A stretch of DNA of 19,237 bases from Ignavibacteria bacterium (GCA_016719565.1 JADJYU010000006.1:1-19237); one strand, 5' to 3'. Positions 8,344-17,606 are shown, counted from the stretch's first letter. Translations and numbers: made by a program. The notes: generated by a model not told the origin, from the letters alone.

Positions 8344-9052
8344 TTATTTGATTGTTCTCGACCCGTTAACTTATTAAGACTATCAATTGTATCTTTGAAA
8401 TCTTTTTTTTGCATTTCATTAACTGCTGCTTTCCAGCTTGCAATTACTGTATTAAGTCTTTCAAGTGTCTGCAGGTCTGGTAATATAGTAGATGTAACTC
8501 CAGAAAAATCTACCTGCTTTGTATTTTCAATATCGTTTCCCACATATTGTCTATCAAGTTCATCAAATGCAAAATCTAATAATTTAGCAATAGCAAGAAT
8601 GAACAATGATTTAATTTCAAAAGGAACTGCAAACTCAATAAATAAGCTTTGATATTCCCTTCCCATTCCAACAGTAAATAATATTCCAGCTGCACCTAAT
8701 AATGGCAATGCTGTACCAATACCATCAACCAAACCACTCCATTGATCAATTATTTTTTCAATCTCTTTTGAAGAACCACCATTCTCACTACACTTCTTTA
8801 CTTTCATACGACACCAAAGCAAAATTGCAATAAAAAAAACATAAAATATAATAGGGTAAGAATCAAAACTTTTAAGATGAGTAATGAATATAGTGCTCAA
8901 TTCAATATTGGATCCGGAAAAATTTCTATTAAAATTTTAATCGAAAATGAAAATGATATGATAAAACAATAAAAGAAGGTAAAAAGTTTTTTAATTATTT
9001 CTTTTAACTTTTCAGTATTATTTACATTTAAGTTTTGATTATTTTCTGACAT
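8340..9052 (-). CDS. Polytopic inner-membrane protein, possibly MotA/ExbB-like in layout
   Basis: About 237 residues if read from ATG at 9050-9052. The N-terminal part (MSENNQNLNVNNTEKLKEII, then hydrophobic LFTFFYCFIISFSFSIKILI) stops at a TGA overlapping a TTG at 8898-8900 that opens the rest. Either one base is missing, or these are two genes coupled by a TTGA overlap; I favour one gene. Further hydrophobic segments: YPIIFYVFFIAILLWC, then GIGTALPLLGAAGILFTVGM, then PFEIKSLFILAIAKLLDFAF. The C-terminus is helical and charged (LQTLERLNTVIASWKAAVNE...TGREQSNK). A Pro-Leu-Leu-Gly segment followed by a second helix resembles the core of TolQ/ExbB/MotA proton channels only loosely. Overlaps the coiled-coil gene by 4 nt. 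Function unknown. Confidence 0.6.
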
Positions 9053-9173
9053 TATAAAATTTATTCATTATTTTAAAAAATATTTGCTTATACTAACTTA
9101 GGATATCAAAAAATTAAAAAATCTAATTAAATTGAATGGGAGTGCAATAACTTTCAAATTGTTTTCTTATATT

Positions 9174-9204
9174 CAAATATAGGAAATTGTAAAAATAATA
9201 ACAA
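9174..9204 (-). promoter_or_regulatory. Possible Bacteroidota-type promoter for the envelope gene run
   Basis: On the minus strand TTG (9202-9204) is followed after 20 nt by TATATTTG (9174-9181), a full TAnnTTTG match. It lies in the only large gap (9053-9256) of the minus-strand run and about 120 nt before the ATG at 9052, so the five genes 9052-5232 could form one transcript ending at the 5014-5043 terminator. Confidence 0.4.
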
Positions 9205-9256
9205 TCATTTATTCCGTGCAAGTGCAAAGATTAGATAATTCATTAAATATGTTAAA

Positions 9257-10534
9257 TCAAAACATCACACTCAACCCCACTCCTGGTGTTGTCATTACAT
9301 AAAAATTATTTTCGCTAAGAAAAATAAAATCAAACGGAGCTTTGATGTCAATTGAAAAATTCTGTAAAAACCTATACTCAATTCCTCCAATCAATGTTCC
9401 GACAAATTGATTTTTTGATGCACTGTCAACGATGATAATATCTCTATTCGAATTACTTCCATCCGAATTAGATCTTAACTGAGAGTAAGCAAGGCCTCCT
9501 CCGAATCCTAAAAGTACTCTGAAATTTTTTTTCCGACGTCCGGAATAAAAAATCTATTTTGTAAAAGTTATGGTTTATGTTTTTATTGGTGTTCTGATTC
9601 TTTAAAAAATTTTTTCTGATATGTTATTCCTACACAGAATAGTTATTGAATAAATAGGAAAATGAAAAATTAAATGCTTTTTCAAATTCTATAAATGACG
9701 GGAAATTATTAGTAACGCTTGATGTGTAAAAATTAAATCCGGTGCTCAGCGAGTATGAATTTGGGGTAAAACCTATAGCCGTATTTTCCTGTAATTCATT
9801 TTCAACTATATCAGGTTTGATTATTTCCTCATTTGGTTTTTTCTCGATAGGTTGTTTTTCAATAGGTCTTTTTTCGGGATAAGAAGTCGGCTTTTTGTAT
9901 TTTTTTTGAAAATTAGGAAGTGAAACCGGTACAAAGGGACCATCAATTAAATCTGCAACATATTCAGAAGGAATTGCATAATTTAAATTTTGTCCATCGG
10001 GCCGGTATGATGTAGTTACACCAATCAATTTCCCGTATTCATTAAAAAGAGCTCCGCCACTGCTGCCCGGTGAAATCGGACTTGTAATCTGATATATATA
10101 TCCTGATTTGTATGTTAATTTATTACTTACTATTCCATCAGAGATAGTATTTGCAATTCCTCTTGGTGATCCTATTGCAAAACAGACTGATCCAATTTCA
10201 ACTTTATCGTAATTTTCAATTGTTACATATTTTACAAAACTTGGAGTAGTCTTCAAAGCAGCAAGATCCCATTCTTCATCATAGGCATAGAGCATATTTA
10301 CATTAGATTCAGTTCCATCATAATAAAATATTTTAGCATAATAAGCATCCTCAATAACATGAAAGTTTGTAACTATTAAGCCATCATCATCAGCTATAAA
10401 TCCGCTTCCCGAACCATTAATTTTTTTTTGTCGTCATAAGTTTCTATATACACTACTTTAGAATTGTTTTCTTCATAAATTTCTTTAGCTGTTTTCTGCG
10501 CAAAACAATTTACACAAGAAAAATATCTATTCAT
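9257..10534 (-). CDS. Secreted trypsin-like serine protease fused to a C-terminal outer-membrane beta-barrel
   Basis: About 426 codons. ATG at 10532-10534; the N-terminus (MNRYFSCVNCFAQ) looks like a signal peptide damaged by a frame change. The S1C/HtrA-like protease has all triad motifs: His in GSGSGFIADDDGLIVTNFHV, Asp in EEWDLAALK and Ser in SPISPGSSGGALF, followed by GKLIGVTTS and NYAIPSEYV. A Pro/Lys-rich linker (KKYKKPTSYPEKRPIEKQPI...) leads to a barrel-like domain of about 170 residues: FEKAFNFSFSYLFNNYSV, after frame changes GITYQKKFFK, NHNFYKIDFLF, RVLLGFGGGLAYSQLRSN, GTLIGGIEYRFLQNFSIDIK and a terminal GVGLSVMF ending in Phe as barrels do. No PDZ domain seen. The barrel half crosses frame changes at about 9630, 9605 and 9530; no competing start supports a separate gene. 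Confidence 0.72.
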
Positions 10535-10564
10535 ATTAAATAAGTAATTTAATATAATTATGAT

Positions 10565-11875
10565 CTAATATTTAAAATTTCCCAAATTGAACAGCTCACC
10601 CATATTAAATCTCATAATTTCCATTTCGATATTCGTCCTGTCTTTCAATGTGACTGTGCTATGAAATGTTTTGTAATTTTCAGTAGACTCAAGGGCGTTA
10701 TTCAGCGAAAGTCTGTCTTTATTTCCTTCTGAGATCTTATCAAGTATCAGTTTCATACCGTCATATCCGAAAAAATAATTTTTAATTCCGCTTTCGGATA
10801 ATTTTTCCGGAACATCTGCTTTCTCACTTAAATTAAAATCTGAATCAAAATATAAATTCTTTATGTAAATTTTATTTTCATCAAGTACCACTTTATTATT
10901 CCAGTCGCTTGTACCGAGTACCGGAAGATTAATGTGCTCTGAAAAATACTGCGATATCATTTTCGGATTTCAAGATAAGTGGAAATCGGAATATATATCG
11001 CCTCTGTATAACCGGGTATCACTGTTCTGCTTTTATCATATGATGCAGAAGGTTTAAAACTAAGCGAATCCATAATTCTGTCAGCATCCCTTCCGAATAA
11101 TTTATAAATACTCACAACCAACGATTCCATCTTCAGTGAATCCGCGTAAGAAAATTTAATATCATAATTTTTAATAATTTCAAAATGCTCCCTGGCTATA
11201 TTTCCAAAATCTATAAATTTGTCCAGTGAAAAAATTTTATCTTCAAGTTCTTCAAGTTCCTGCGTGAGATCATTGTCATCCTTTGAATAATAAACAGATG
11301 CTGTTATCGCTCCGCCGTTTTTCAACGCCTCTTCGGAAAAACTGTCAGCAAAATTCTTTCCGTAAGAATCTTCCGAAAAACTGCAAACCGCTTCATTTTA
11401 AGTTCATCATTTGCAAACTTCGCCATAGTCCTCCCTCTTACATCATAAGTTGGATTCAGCTGAAACAAAAAGGATTTTTCTGCGCAAGAAAATTCTGAGT
11501 TGATGTCGGAGTAATAACAGGTATTTTATGGAAGTTCGCTGCACCGGCATTTGGTGACAGCTCCGAACTGAATACAGGACCAAATACTGCAATAACTTTT
11601 TTATCGCTGCCAAATTTATTTATTATCTCCAGCGCGATTGACGGATCTCTTTGTGTGTCTTCTGTTATCAATTCCACTTTTGACCCGGGATTAAGTCTGT
11701 TATGCTCCTTAACTGCATCATTTATTCCCAGCATCATTTCAGCGCCGAGTTTTTTTTCTTCCTTCCTCTCAGTATTATTCATCAAAGGTAAAGCTACTCC
11801 TATTTTGATCTGAGCACAGACTTTGTAAGAGAATAGCAGTAAAAAAATCAATAGTACAGTGTTTTTAATAATCAT
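10565..11875 (-). CDS. Type I periplasmic ligand-binding protein (Peripla_BP_6-like), no transporter beside it
   Basis: About 437 codons. ATG at 11873-11875 begins a signal peptide (IIKNTVLLIFLLLFSYKVCAQ). The first lobe is characteristic of branched-chain amino-acid/receptor-type binding proteins: IKIGVALPLMNN, GAEMMLGINDAVKEHN, VELITEDTQRDPSIALEIIN, VIAVFGPVFSSELSPNAG and KIPVITPTSTQ. It continues in other frames: YDVRGRTMAKFANDELKMKR, then AVFSEDSYGKNFADSFSEEA, GGAITASVYYSKDD, RTVIPGYTEAIYIPISTYLE, LPVLGTSDW and FFGYDGMKLILDKI, ending NMGELFNLGNFKY. Frame changes at about 11330-11370, 11455 and 10960. No permease or ATPase is adjacent; the start is 6 nt after the guaA stop. Ligand unknown; it may be a sensor or an envelope lipocalin-like binder and not a transporter part. 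Confidence 0.75.
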
Positions 11876-11881
11876 TCTTTT

Positions 11882-13439
11882 TTATTCCCATTCTATAGTT
11901 GCAGGCGGTTTAGAGCTAATGTCATATACAACTCTGTTTACACCTTTAACTGAATTAATAATTTTATTTGAAATTGATGATAAAAAATCTTTATCAAAAG
12001 CATAGAAATCCGCAGTCATTCCGTCGGATGATGTTACAGCTCTCAGCGCAATTACATTTTCATAACTTCTTTCATCACCCATTACTCCGACTGTCTGTAC
12101 CGGCAATAACACTGAGAACGCCTGCCAGATCTTTTCATATAAACCGTGAATCTTTAATTCATTAATATAAATTTCATCAGCTCTTTTAATATATCCAGTT
12201 TTTCTCTTGTGACATCACTGAGAATTCTTATAGCAAGTCCCGGTCCCGGAAACGGATGCCTGTTTATAAAATTATCTCTAAGACCAAGCTTTTTCCCGAT
12301 CTCTCTGACTTCGTGTTTAAATAATTCTCTGAATGGCTCTATGAGCTTTAGTTTCATTTATCAGGAAGTCCGCCTACATTATGATGAGTTTTAATTTTTG
12401 ATGAAGGTCCTTTTGAAGTTACGGATTCTATTACATCAGGATAGAGTGTACCCTGCACCAGAAATTTTACTCCTTTGATTTTCTTCGCTTCTTTTTCAAA
12501 TACTTCTATAAATGTATTTCCGATTATTTTCCGTTTCTTCTCGGGTCAAATACACCGCTGAGTCTATTTATAAAAGTTCAGATGCATTTACAAAAATCAG
12601 ATTGAGTTTATAATATTTTTCAAAAAGTTCTATAACTTTCCTGCTTTCATTTTTTCTCATCAGACCGTTGTCAATATGAATACATGTCAGATTTTCTCCA
12701 ATGGCTTTACTGACAAGCAATGCAGCAACTGAAGAATCAACTCCGCCGCTGAGGAGCACATATAACATGACTTTTTCCCGCCTTTTTTATTATCTCTTCA
12801 GTTTTCGATTCAATAAAAGATTCCGGCTCCGAATAAATTCTTTACACAGCATACACCGAATAAAAATTATTAAGTATCTTTTCCAAATTCGGTATGGTTG
12901 ACTTCGGGATGGAATTGTAATCCGTAAATCCCTGCTTTAGGATATTCAAAACTGCAAATAACGCCGTTAATGCTTTTTGATGTTGCAATAAATTTCTGAG
13001 GCATTTTGTCCGTTGAATCACCGTGACTCATCCAGACATTAAGCTGAGTGTTAACGCCTTTATACAATTCTGAGTCACCGAATGTGTATATTTTCGTGTT
13101 TCCGTATTGTCTGTGTATAGATGAGTGCAAACTGCCATTGTATAAACTGCATAACAGCTGCATACCGTAGCAAATACCCAGAACAGGAATTTTTTTCTTT
13201 ATTAACAGATCAAGATCTGTTTTTGAAAACTTCGGAGAACCTTTGTCAGTAACGCTTGACGGACCTCCGGAAAATATCACACCTTGAGGATGTGTGATTT
13301 TCTTTTTCATTAAGAAATTTTTTAAATTTAATTTGAACGGATGAATCTCAGAATAGACTTTAAACTCTCTTGTCCTCCTTGCTATCAGCTGAGTATACTG
13401 TGAACCGAAATCAAGTATGAGGATCAGATCTTTTTTCAA
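11882..13439 (-). CDS. guaA: GMP synthase (glutamine-hydrolysing)
   Basis: Converts XMP, glutamine and ATP to GMP, the last step of guanine nucleotide synthesis. N-terminal class I glutamine amidotransferase: ILDFGSQYTQLIARR, GVIFSGGPSSV, nucleophile Cys in VLGICYGMQL, and His/Glu in GLQFHPEV. The ATP-pyrophosphatase domain has the P-loop LSGGVDSSVAA (about 12722-12755). The C-terminal dimerisation domain shows RELFKHEVREIGKKLGL, HPFPGPGLAIRI, QTVGVMGDERSYENVIALRA and the ending SKPPATIEWE. Frame changes lie at about 12160-12190, 12355, 12530-12600 and 12775-12870, all inside conserved sequence, so they are probably errors. About 519 codons is the normal length. The start is TTG at 13437-13439 (L/M-KKDLILILDFG). 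Downstream, the binding-protein gene follows at 6 nt, so co-transcription is likely. Confidence 0.93.
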
Positions 13440-14379
13440 TCTTAATTTTTGTTAAAAAATTTGTACTGCCGGATATCAGCAAATATGCTCCGTAAGCAGG
13501 AGAATGTTTTTTTCAACTAATTTAACCTTCTTAAGTTTCATAATTTCTTTTTTTAATTTTCGTGACAATATATTTTCATTTTCCACTAAACTTCCGATCA
13601 AAGAAATATCCATGACAATTTCAGGTCTTGCAATATTCAAATATGCATTTATATGATACATTAAATCTGCAACTGCTTCACTTACTATATTTTTACAAAC
13701 TTCAGAATTCTTTCCTGCAAGCTCAAGAACAACCGGAGTTATTTTTTGGATCTCAAATTTATTTTTAAAAATCCTGTCATTAAGATTTAATCTGTTTATT
13801 CCGAATTTAACTCTAAGTAATTCAGATAATTCACTTTCCTTTTTTGTGAGAAAGGAAGTGTCATATTCTTTTGCGGCTATATTCAAAGCCTTCTTTCCGA
13901 TCCAGTAACCGCTGCCTTCATCACCAATAACTCTCCCCCATCCGCCGACTCTGTTTATTTTATTATTATAATATCCATACAGTACCGAACCCGTACCGCT
14001 GATAAGAATTATACCGCTTCTTCCTCAAATGCCCGTATAGAGAGCAGTCAAAGCATCACTCAGTAATTAAAGTATTTCTAATGCCCGGACTTCTTTCGGA
14101 AAAGACTTTTCAGTTTCCTACGGTCACTCTCTTCTCTCGCACCTGCCAGCCCTATACATAATCCTTTACAGTTATTAATATCAAAACCGGCTTTTTTACA
14201 GCAGTAAATATGTATTCTGAAATACTTTCACAATAGCTGACGGGTCCGGAAACTGAATAATGTATTCCCTTGAATTTAAATTTTCTGATTAATCTGCCGT
14301 ACTCACTGACTATAATCAATTCAAACTTTGTACCGCCGGAATCCGCGCCCAGGTAAAATTTTGTACCGGAAAAATTCAT
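13411..14379 (-). CDS. BadF/BadG-type ATPase, N-acetylglucosamine-kinase-like
   Basis: ASKHA-fold kinase of the BadF/BcrA family, about 323 codons. ATG at 14377-14379 gives FYLGADSGGTKFELIIVSEY with the phosphate-1 loop DSGGTK. Further family motifs: CIGLAGAREESDR, SDALTALY, the phosphate-2 loop GTGSVLYGYY, and GGWGRVIGDEGSGYWIGK. The C-terminus (MDISLIGSLVENENIL, then KKHSPAYGAYLLISGS) resembles amino-sugar kinases. Frame changes at about 14165, 14030-14080 and 13500. The C-terminal frame stays open into the start of guaA and stops at 13411-13413, a 29-bp overlap; if another base error is present the stop would be slightly earlier. Most likely a GlcNAc or other hexosamine kinase from cell-wall recycling, but the substrate cannot be fixed from sequence. 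Confidence 0.8.
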
Positions 14380-14561
14380 TGAGGCAAGTTATTAAATACA
14401 GAATCAAATTAAAATTACAAAGTAATAAGCACAGAATTTTCCTGACTTAATTTCGCTGGATTATATCCCAAAATTTTCAATGTTTGTTTTTCAAATATCA
14501 AATATTTTAAAATCATTCTTCCGATTATAATTATTATATTTGTTCACACAAAAAATTAAAA
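14380..14561. other. Divergent intergenic region between the kinase gene and thyX
   Basis: AT-rich, 182 nt, with the kinase gene reading left and thyX reading right, so promoters for both should lie here. A thyX-facing TATATTTG box is annotated separately. No clear kinase promoter was recognised. Confidence 0.5.
14535..14542 (+). promoter_or_regulatory. Possible -7 element for thyX
   Basis: TATATTTG fits TAnnTTTG and lies 20 nt before the TTG start of thyX, implying a very short leader. No clear upstream TTTG box was found, so the call is tentative. Confidence 0.35.
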
Positions 14562-15239
14562 TTGAAAAAAGAAGTTCTCGATAAAGGATTTATTGAAGTT
14601 TTAGATAAATTGGGTACAGACCTCACTGTTGTTAATTCCGCAAGGGTCTCATTCCGGAAAAAGGAAAGAGAAATTTGACGACAATGACAGAAAGCTGTTA
14701 AATTTCTTGCAAAGAACAAGCACTGGTCGCCGTTCAGGCATCTGATGGCAGTTTCATGTCAAAGCTCCGGAATTTGTTATGAGACAATGGTATAAACACG
14801 TGGTCGGCATAGAGACATCTTCAAGTTCTTCGGCAAAAGATCATGCGTGGAATGAGATCAGTGGAAGATATGTACCCGAAGTGATTTCTATGTCCCTCCA
14901 ACTGGAGGAGACAGTCCAAAGATAACAAACAGGCGTCAGAAGGAAGCATTGATGATCAGAAAATTGCCGGTAAAATATTTGAATCAGCAATGTCGGATAT
15001 TCCTTGATTCTTATAATAAACTTCTCGAAGCCGGTGTGGCAAAAGAACAGGCAAAGAATGATACTTCCTCTTAATCAATATACTGAAGTATATTGGACAG
15101 CATCATTCAGGCAATAATGAATTTTATTGAACTCAAGGATGAAGATACGGCTCAGTGGGAGATCCGTGAATATGCAATTGCCATGAAAGAACTGATGCAT
15201 GAAATTTTTCCGGAGATAACGGAATATGGTTTGAAGTAA
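14562..15239 (+). CDS. thyX: Flavin-dependent thymidylate synthase ThyX, variant motif
   Basis: Makes dTMP from dUMP using FAD/NADPH and methylenetetrahydrofolate. Recognised by VNSARVSF, KFDDNDRKLLNFLA.NKHWSPFRHLM, the substrate/FAD motif region APEFVMRQWYKHVVG...AWNEISGRYVPE (about 14765-14880), and ARMILPLNQYTEVYWTASFQ-like sequence near the C-terminus (about 15045-15115), ending MHEIFPEITEYGLK. The span of about 226 codons fits ThyX. Frame changes at about 14650-14760, 14885-14925, 15005, 15055 and 15140 are all bridged by family sequence. The usual RHRxxSxNExSxRY signature is not present in its classical form: RQWYKHVVG and NEISGRY are separated by an inserted SSSSSAKDHAW stretch. The start is TTG at 14562-14564; no ATG fits. 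Confidence 0.85.
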
Positions 15240-15269
15240 ATTCACATTGATTAAAATAATTCAATACTA

Positions 15270-16197
15270 TCAGTAATTTTTAAGAAAAATGCTTTTCAAA
15301 ACCTGACCTGCCATATTGGGATTTTCTTTAAATCTTCTGATAGAATGTTCGTACCATCTTTACCGAAAGGCACATAGATTCTCATTCTGTGCCCTTTGGC
15401 AACAGCTTCTTCGCGAAGATTCTCTTTAACTCCGAGCAGCATTTGAAATTCGTATTCGTCTTTCTCAGATTTAATTCTTTAACCAGATTAACTGAATCTT
15501 TAATAAGAATTTCATCATGCGTGGCAATACTGCAGTAGGATTTTCTTTCAAACGCAATTCTTAATATTTTCATAAAATTATTCCTGATCTCATCCGGGTC
15601 TTTAAATGCAATTTTTCAGGCTCTATATATATGCCTTTACAGATCCTGAAGTTCGCATTAATTTCCGTTAGTCTTTTAATGTCGTCCTCACTTCTTCTGA
15701 GATATGCCTGTATTACAATTCCTACATTATCAAATTTCTTTTTACTGTTTCAAATATATTAATGGTAGATTCAGTTACGGAGGAATCCTCCATATCAATT
15801 CTCACAAAAATGTTTAGCTTTTTGCTTTTTCAAGAATTCCGCTTACCTGCTCCAGGCAGAAATCATGATCGATATTAAGACCAAAAAAAAAGCATTGTAA
15901 GTTTTATAGACAAATTACAGTCAAGATTATTTTACTGATCGCTTCTAATGTAATTATGTTTTCATCTTTAGAAAGAACGGCTTCACTCTTTTCATTAATG
16001 GATTCACCCAATACATCGACAGTAGCCATAAGTCCTTTTGCTGTTAAGAATCTTTACGCTGTGTACTGCATCTGAAACGCTGTCACCTGCAACATATTTA
16101 TCAGCGAAAATCTTTACAACTTTTTCGGCATTGCCTGAATTACAGGAACTAGAACAGTGTTTAGAATTCCTTTTATTAATTTAATTTTTCTTTGCAT
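15270..16197 (-). CDS. Proline dehydrogenase (monofunctional, FAD)
   Basis: Oxidises L-proline to pyrroline-5-carboxylate, passing electrons via FAD to the quinone pool. ATG at 16195-16197 gives MQRKIKLIKGILNTVLVPVI. Family motifs in order, across several frames: GLMATVDVLGESI, NIITLEAISKI, FGLNIDHDF, RIDMEDSS-like sequence (about 15785-15815), NVGIVIQAYLRRSEDD, RICKGIYIEPEKIAF, SYCSIATHDE, EFQMLLGVKENLREEA, KGHRMRIYVPFG, then YEHSIRRFKENPNM and the tail GQVLKSIFLKNY. About 309 codons is typical for single-domain enzymes. No pyrroline-5-carboxylate dehydrogenase is in the window. It starts 9 nt after the DUF2203 stop and converges on thyX with a 30-nt gap holding no hairpin. Confidence 0.87.
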
Positions 16198-16206
16198 AAA
16201 TTTTAA

Positions 16207-16591
16207 TTAAAGCTCATTTATATCTTTTCTTCCGCTGAAACTGTCGCTGATCGAATGCCAGAAGTTTAAACCATCCCTCCTAAAAATAACATAGATATAC
16301 TTCTTCGCCGTTACTTCTGATATATGGAAAATCTATCAGTCCGGTGTCAATATTCTTTATCTGAATTCCCATGTTGTTAGTTTTTTTAACATTTTCAATA
16401 AGAATAACCAGATCGTCGGGATATATACCGGATCCGTTTGTGCCGATCCCGCTGAAATAGTTATGTGAATAAATGTTATAACCGGTCTTATCGAGATTTT
16501 TTTTTAGCTGAATAATTTCTTTAAGGATAGTTTTCACTGCCGGCAGGATTGCAACAGCTTCATTAAAAGTGAAATGTATTTTGTGCAGCAT
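16207..16591 (-). CDS. DUF2203 family protein
   Basis: About 128 residues. The start at 16589-16591 gives MLHKIHFTFNEAVAILPAVK, where FTFNEA...LLP-type sequence is the usual N-terminus of DUF2203; an upstream ATG at 16663 would add a hydrophobic leader not expected in the family. Further marks: NMGIQIKNIDTGLIDFPYIR and GEEVYLCY. A frame change near 16290 restores RRDGLNFWHSISDSFSGRKD, equivalent to the family's FWH..daGfaGR ending. The family is cytoplasmic and of unknown function. It lies 9 nt upstream of the proline dehydrogenase, suggesting an operon. Confidence 0.8.
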
Positions 16592-16651
16592 CAGAAAATA
16601 TATTATAGTTGCTTTAATACAAAAATATTTCTTAACGATTTGATTTATAAG

Positions 16652-16687
16652 AAAAAAAAGCATTCCGGAAATTGATCAAAATGCTTT
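16652..16687 (-). terminator. Intrinsic terminator downstream of the T9SS cargo gene
   Basis: Stem AAAGCATT (16657-16664) with AATGCTTT (16680-16687), 15-nt loop, followed on the minus strand by a run of T (16652-16659). It ends transcription of the gene at 16828-17540 and precedes DUF2203. Confidence 0.65.
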
Positions 16688-16827
16688 AATGTACCGGTAA
16701 GAAAATTATTTTTAAATAGCTATGATGATTTTTACTTTAAACATCCCTGAATCCTCCTTTCCCTGAGAGGGATTTCACAAGCAAAGACCCAACCCTCATT
16801 AAATCTTACTTGCTTTCAAGGACGTAA
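16688..16827. other. Untranslated stretch after the T9SS cargo gene
   Basis: 140 nt between the cargo stop and its terminator. It contains a small TCCCT-GAG-AGGGA hairpin (about 16759-16771). I see no gene or tRNA in it. Confidence 0.4.
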
Positions 16828-17540
16828 TTATTTTAAGAGCATCATTTTTTGTTTTCGGTAAAATTATCTGTTCTCAAAGTATATACATAAGTTCCGCTCG
16901 GAAGATTTCCGGCATTAAATTCCACCATTCGAACCCTGTTTCAGTAATTCATTTTCAGCAAGCACAGCTACTGTTTCACCTTTCATATTGTATATTTTAA
17001 GAGAAACTTTATTACTTTCAGGTAATTCAAATCTTATTGATGTAACAGGATTAAATGGATTTGGGAAATTCTGTTCCAGATAATATTTCTTATCAAGTAT
17101 GTTTCCCTGATCTTCATTTTTTATACCGGATGTCCTGTCTACTTCTATTACAATTTCAAAATCTATTTTATCAGTAAACTGCTTATTAATGAGACCGATT
17201 TCAGTCGGAACAAAAGAATTTCGTTATTATCTACATCATTCGGATACGCCATTATTCTGATTTCGTCAGTGCTCAGTATAATTTTTCTGCTGACTTTAAA
17301 AGATCCGTCGGAATTAATACTGATAGTTTCGAGAACATTATATGTCCTTGACGATGGATCAATAGTCATGATTTTTACATTTCCTTCAGTAACCGGAGAG
17401 TGGTCATCTGAATAAAGAACCTTTCCGAAAATAAAATCGGGTGAAGATCCGGCATAAACCTGCCTGTTTACTAGTATCAGTGATAATCCTGTTATCAAGA
17501 CCAATACTGCTGATGTAGCTTTTAAATTAAAGGTTGTCAT
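16828..17540 (-). CDS. Small secreted protein with a T9SS type A sorting domain
   Basis: About 237 codons. ATG at 17538-17540 has Shine-Dalgarno GAGGAG. The signal peptide (NLKATSAVLVLITGLSLILV...QVYAG) is followed by a short beta-sandwich-like domain (PDFIFGKVLYSDDHSPVTEG, VKIMTIDPSS, TISINSDGSFKVSRKI; about residues 33-105) resembling carboxypeptidase-regulatory/CnaB-like repeats, then a linker and the sorting domain YYLEQNFPNPFNPVTSIRFE, ESNKVSLKIYNMKGETVAVL and, after frame changes, LPSGTYVYTLRTDNFTENKK. Such domains are cut off as cargo crosses the outer membrane by type IX secretion, so it is a surface or released protein. Frame changes at about 17215 and 16925-16850. Very small for a T9SS cargo. 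Confidence 0.82.
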
Positions 17541-17606
17541 TTTTTTCTCCTCAGGAAAAAGTTTGTTGAAATGTATTTATTATATTAATATAAATTCTTA
17601 AAGTTC

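Noticed and set aside
8340..8900. Definite MotA/ExbB or Zorya ZorA assignment
   Set aside because: Only a short LPLLG-type helix is reminiscent; the partner lacks the transmembrane Asp and peptidoglycan-binding domain, and no ZorC/D-like genes are near.
11283..11498. Plus-strand open frame across the binding-protein gene
   Set aside because: It is antisense to the recognisable binding-protein sequence and has no independent support.
11882..13439. guaA as a pseudogene
   Set aside because: All catalytic and structural motifs are present in order; the frame breaks resemble those in every other conserved gene of the window.
14534..14719. Open frame on the minus strand at the 5' end of thyX
   Set aside because: It is antisense to conserved thyX sequence and shows no start signal or recognisable protein.
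16740..16800. Possible tRNA or small RNA in the non-coding stretch after the T9SS gene
   Set aside because: No cloverleaf or conserved T-loop sequence could be drawn; only a 5-bp hairpin.
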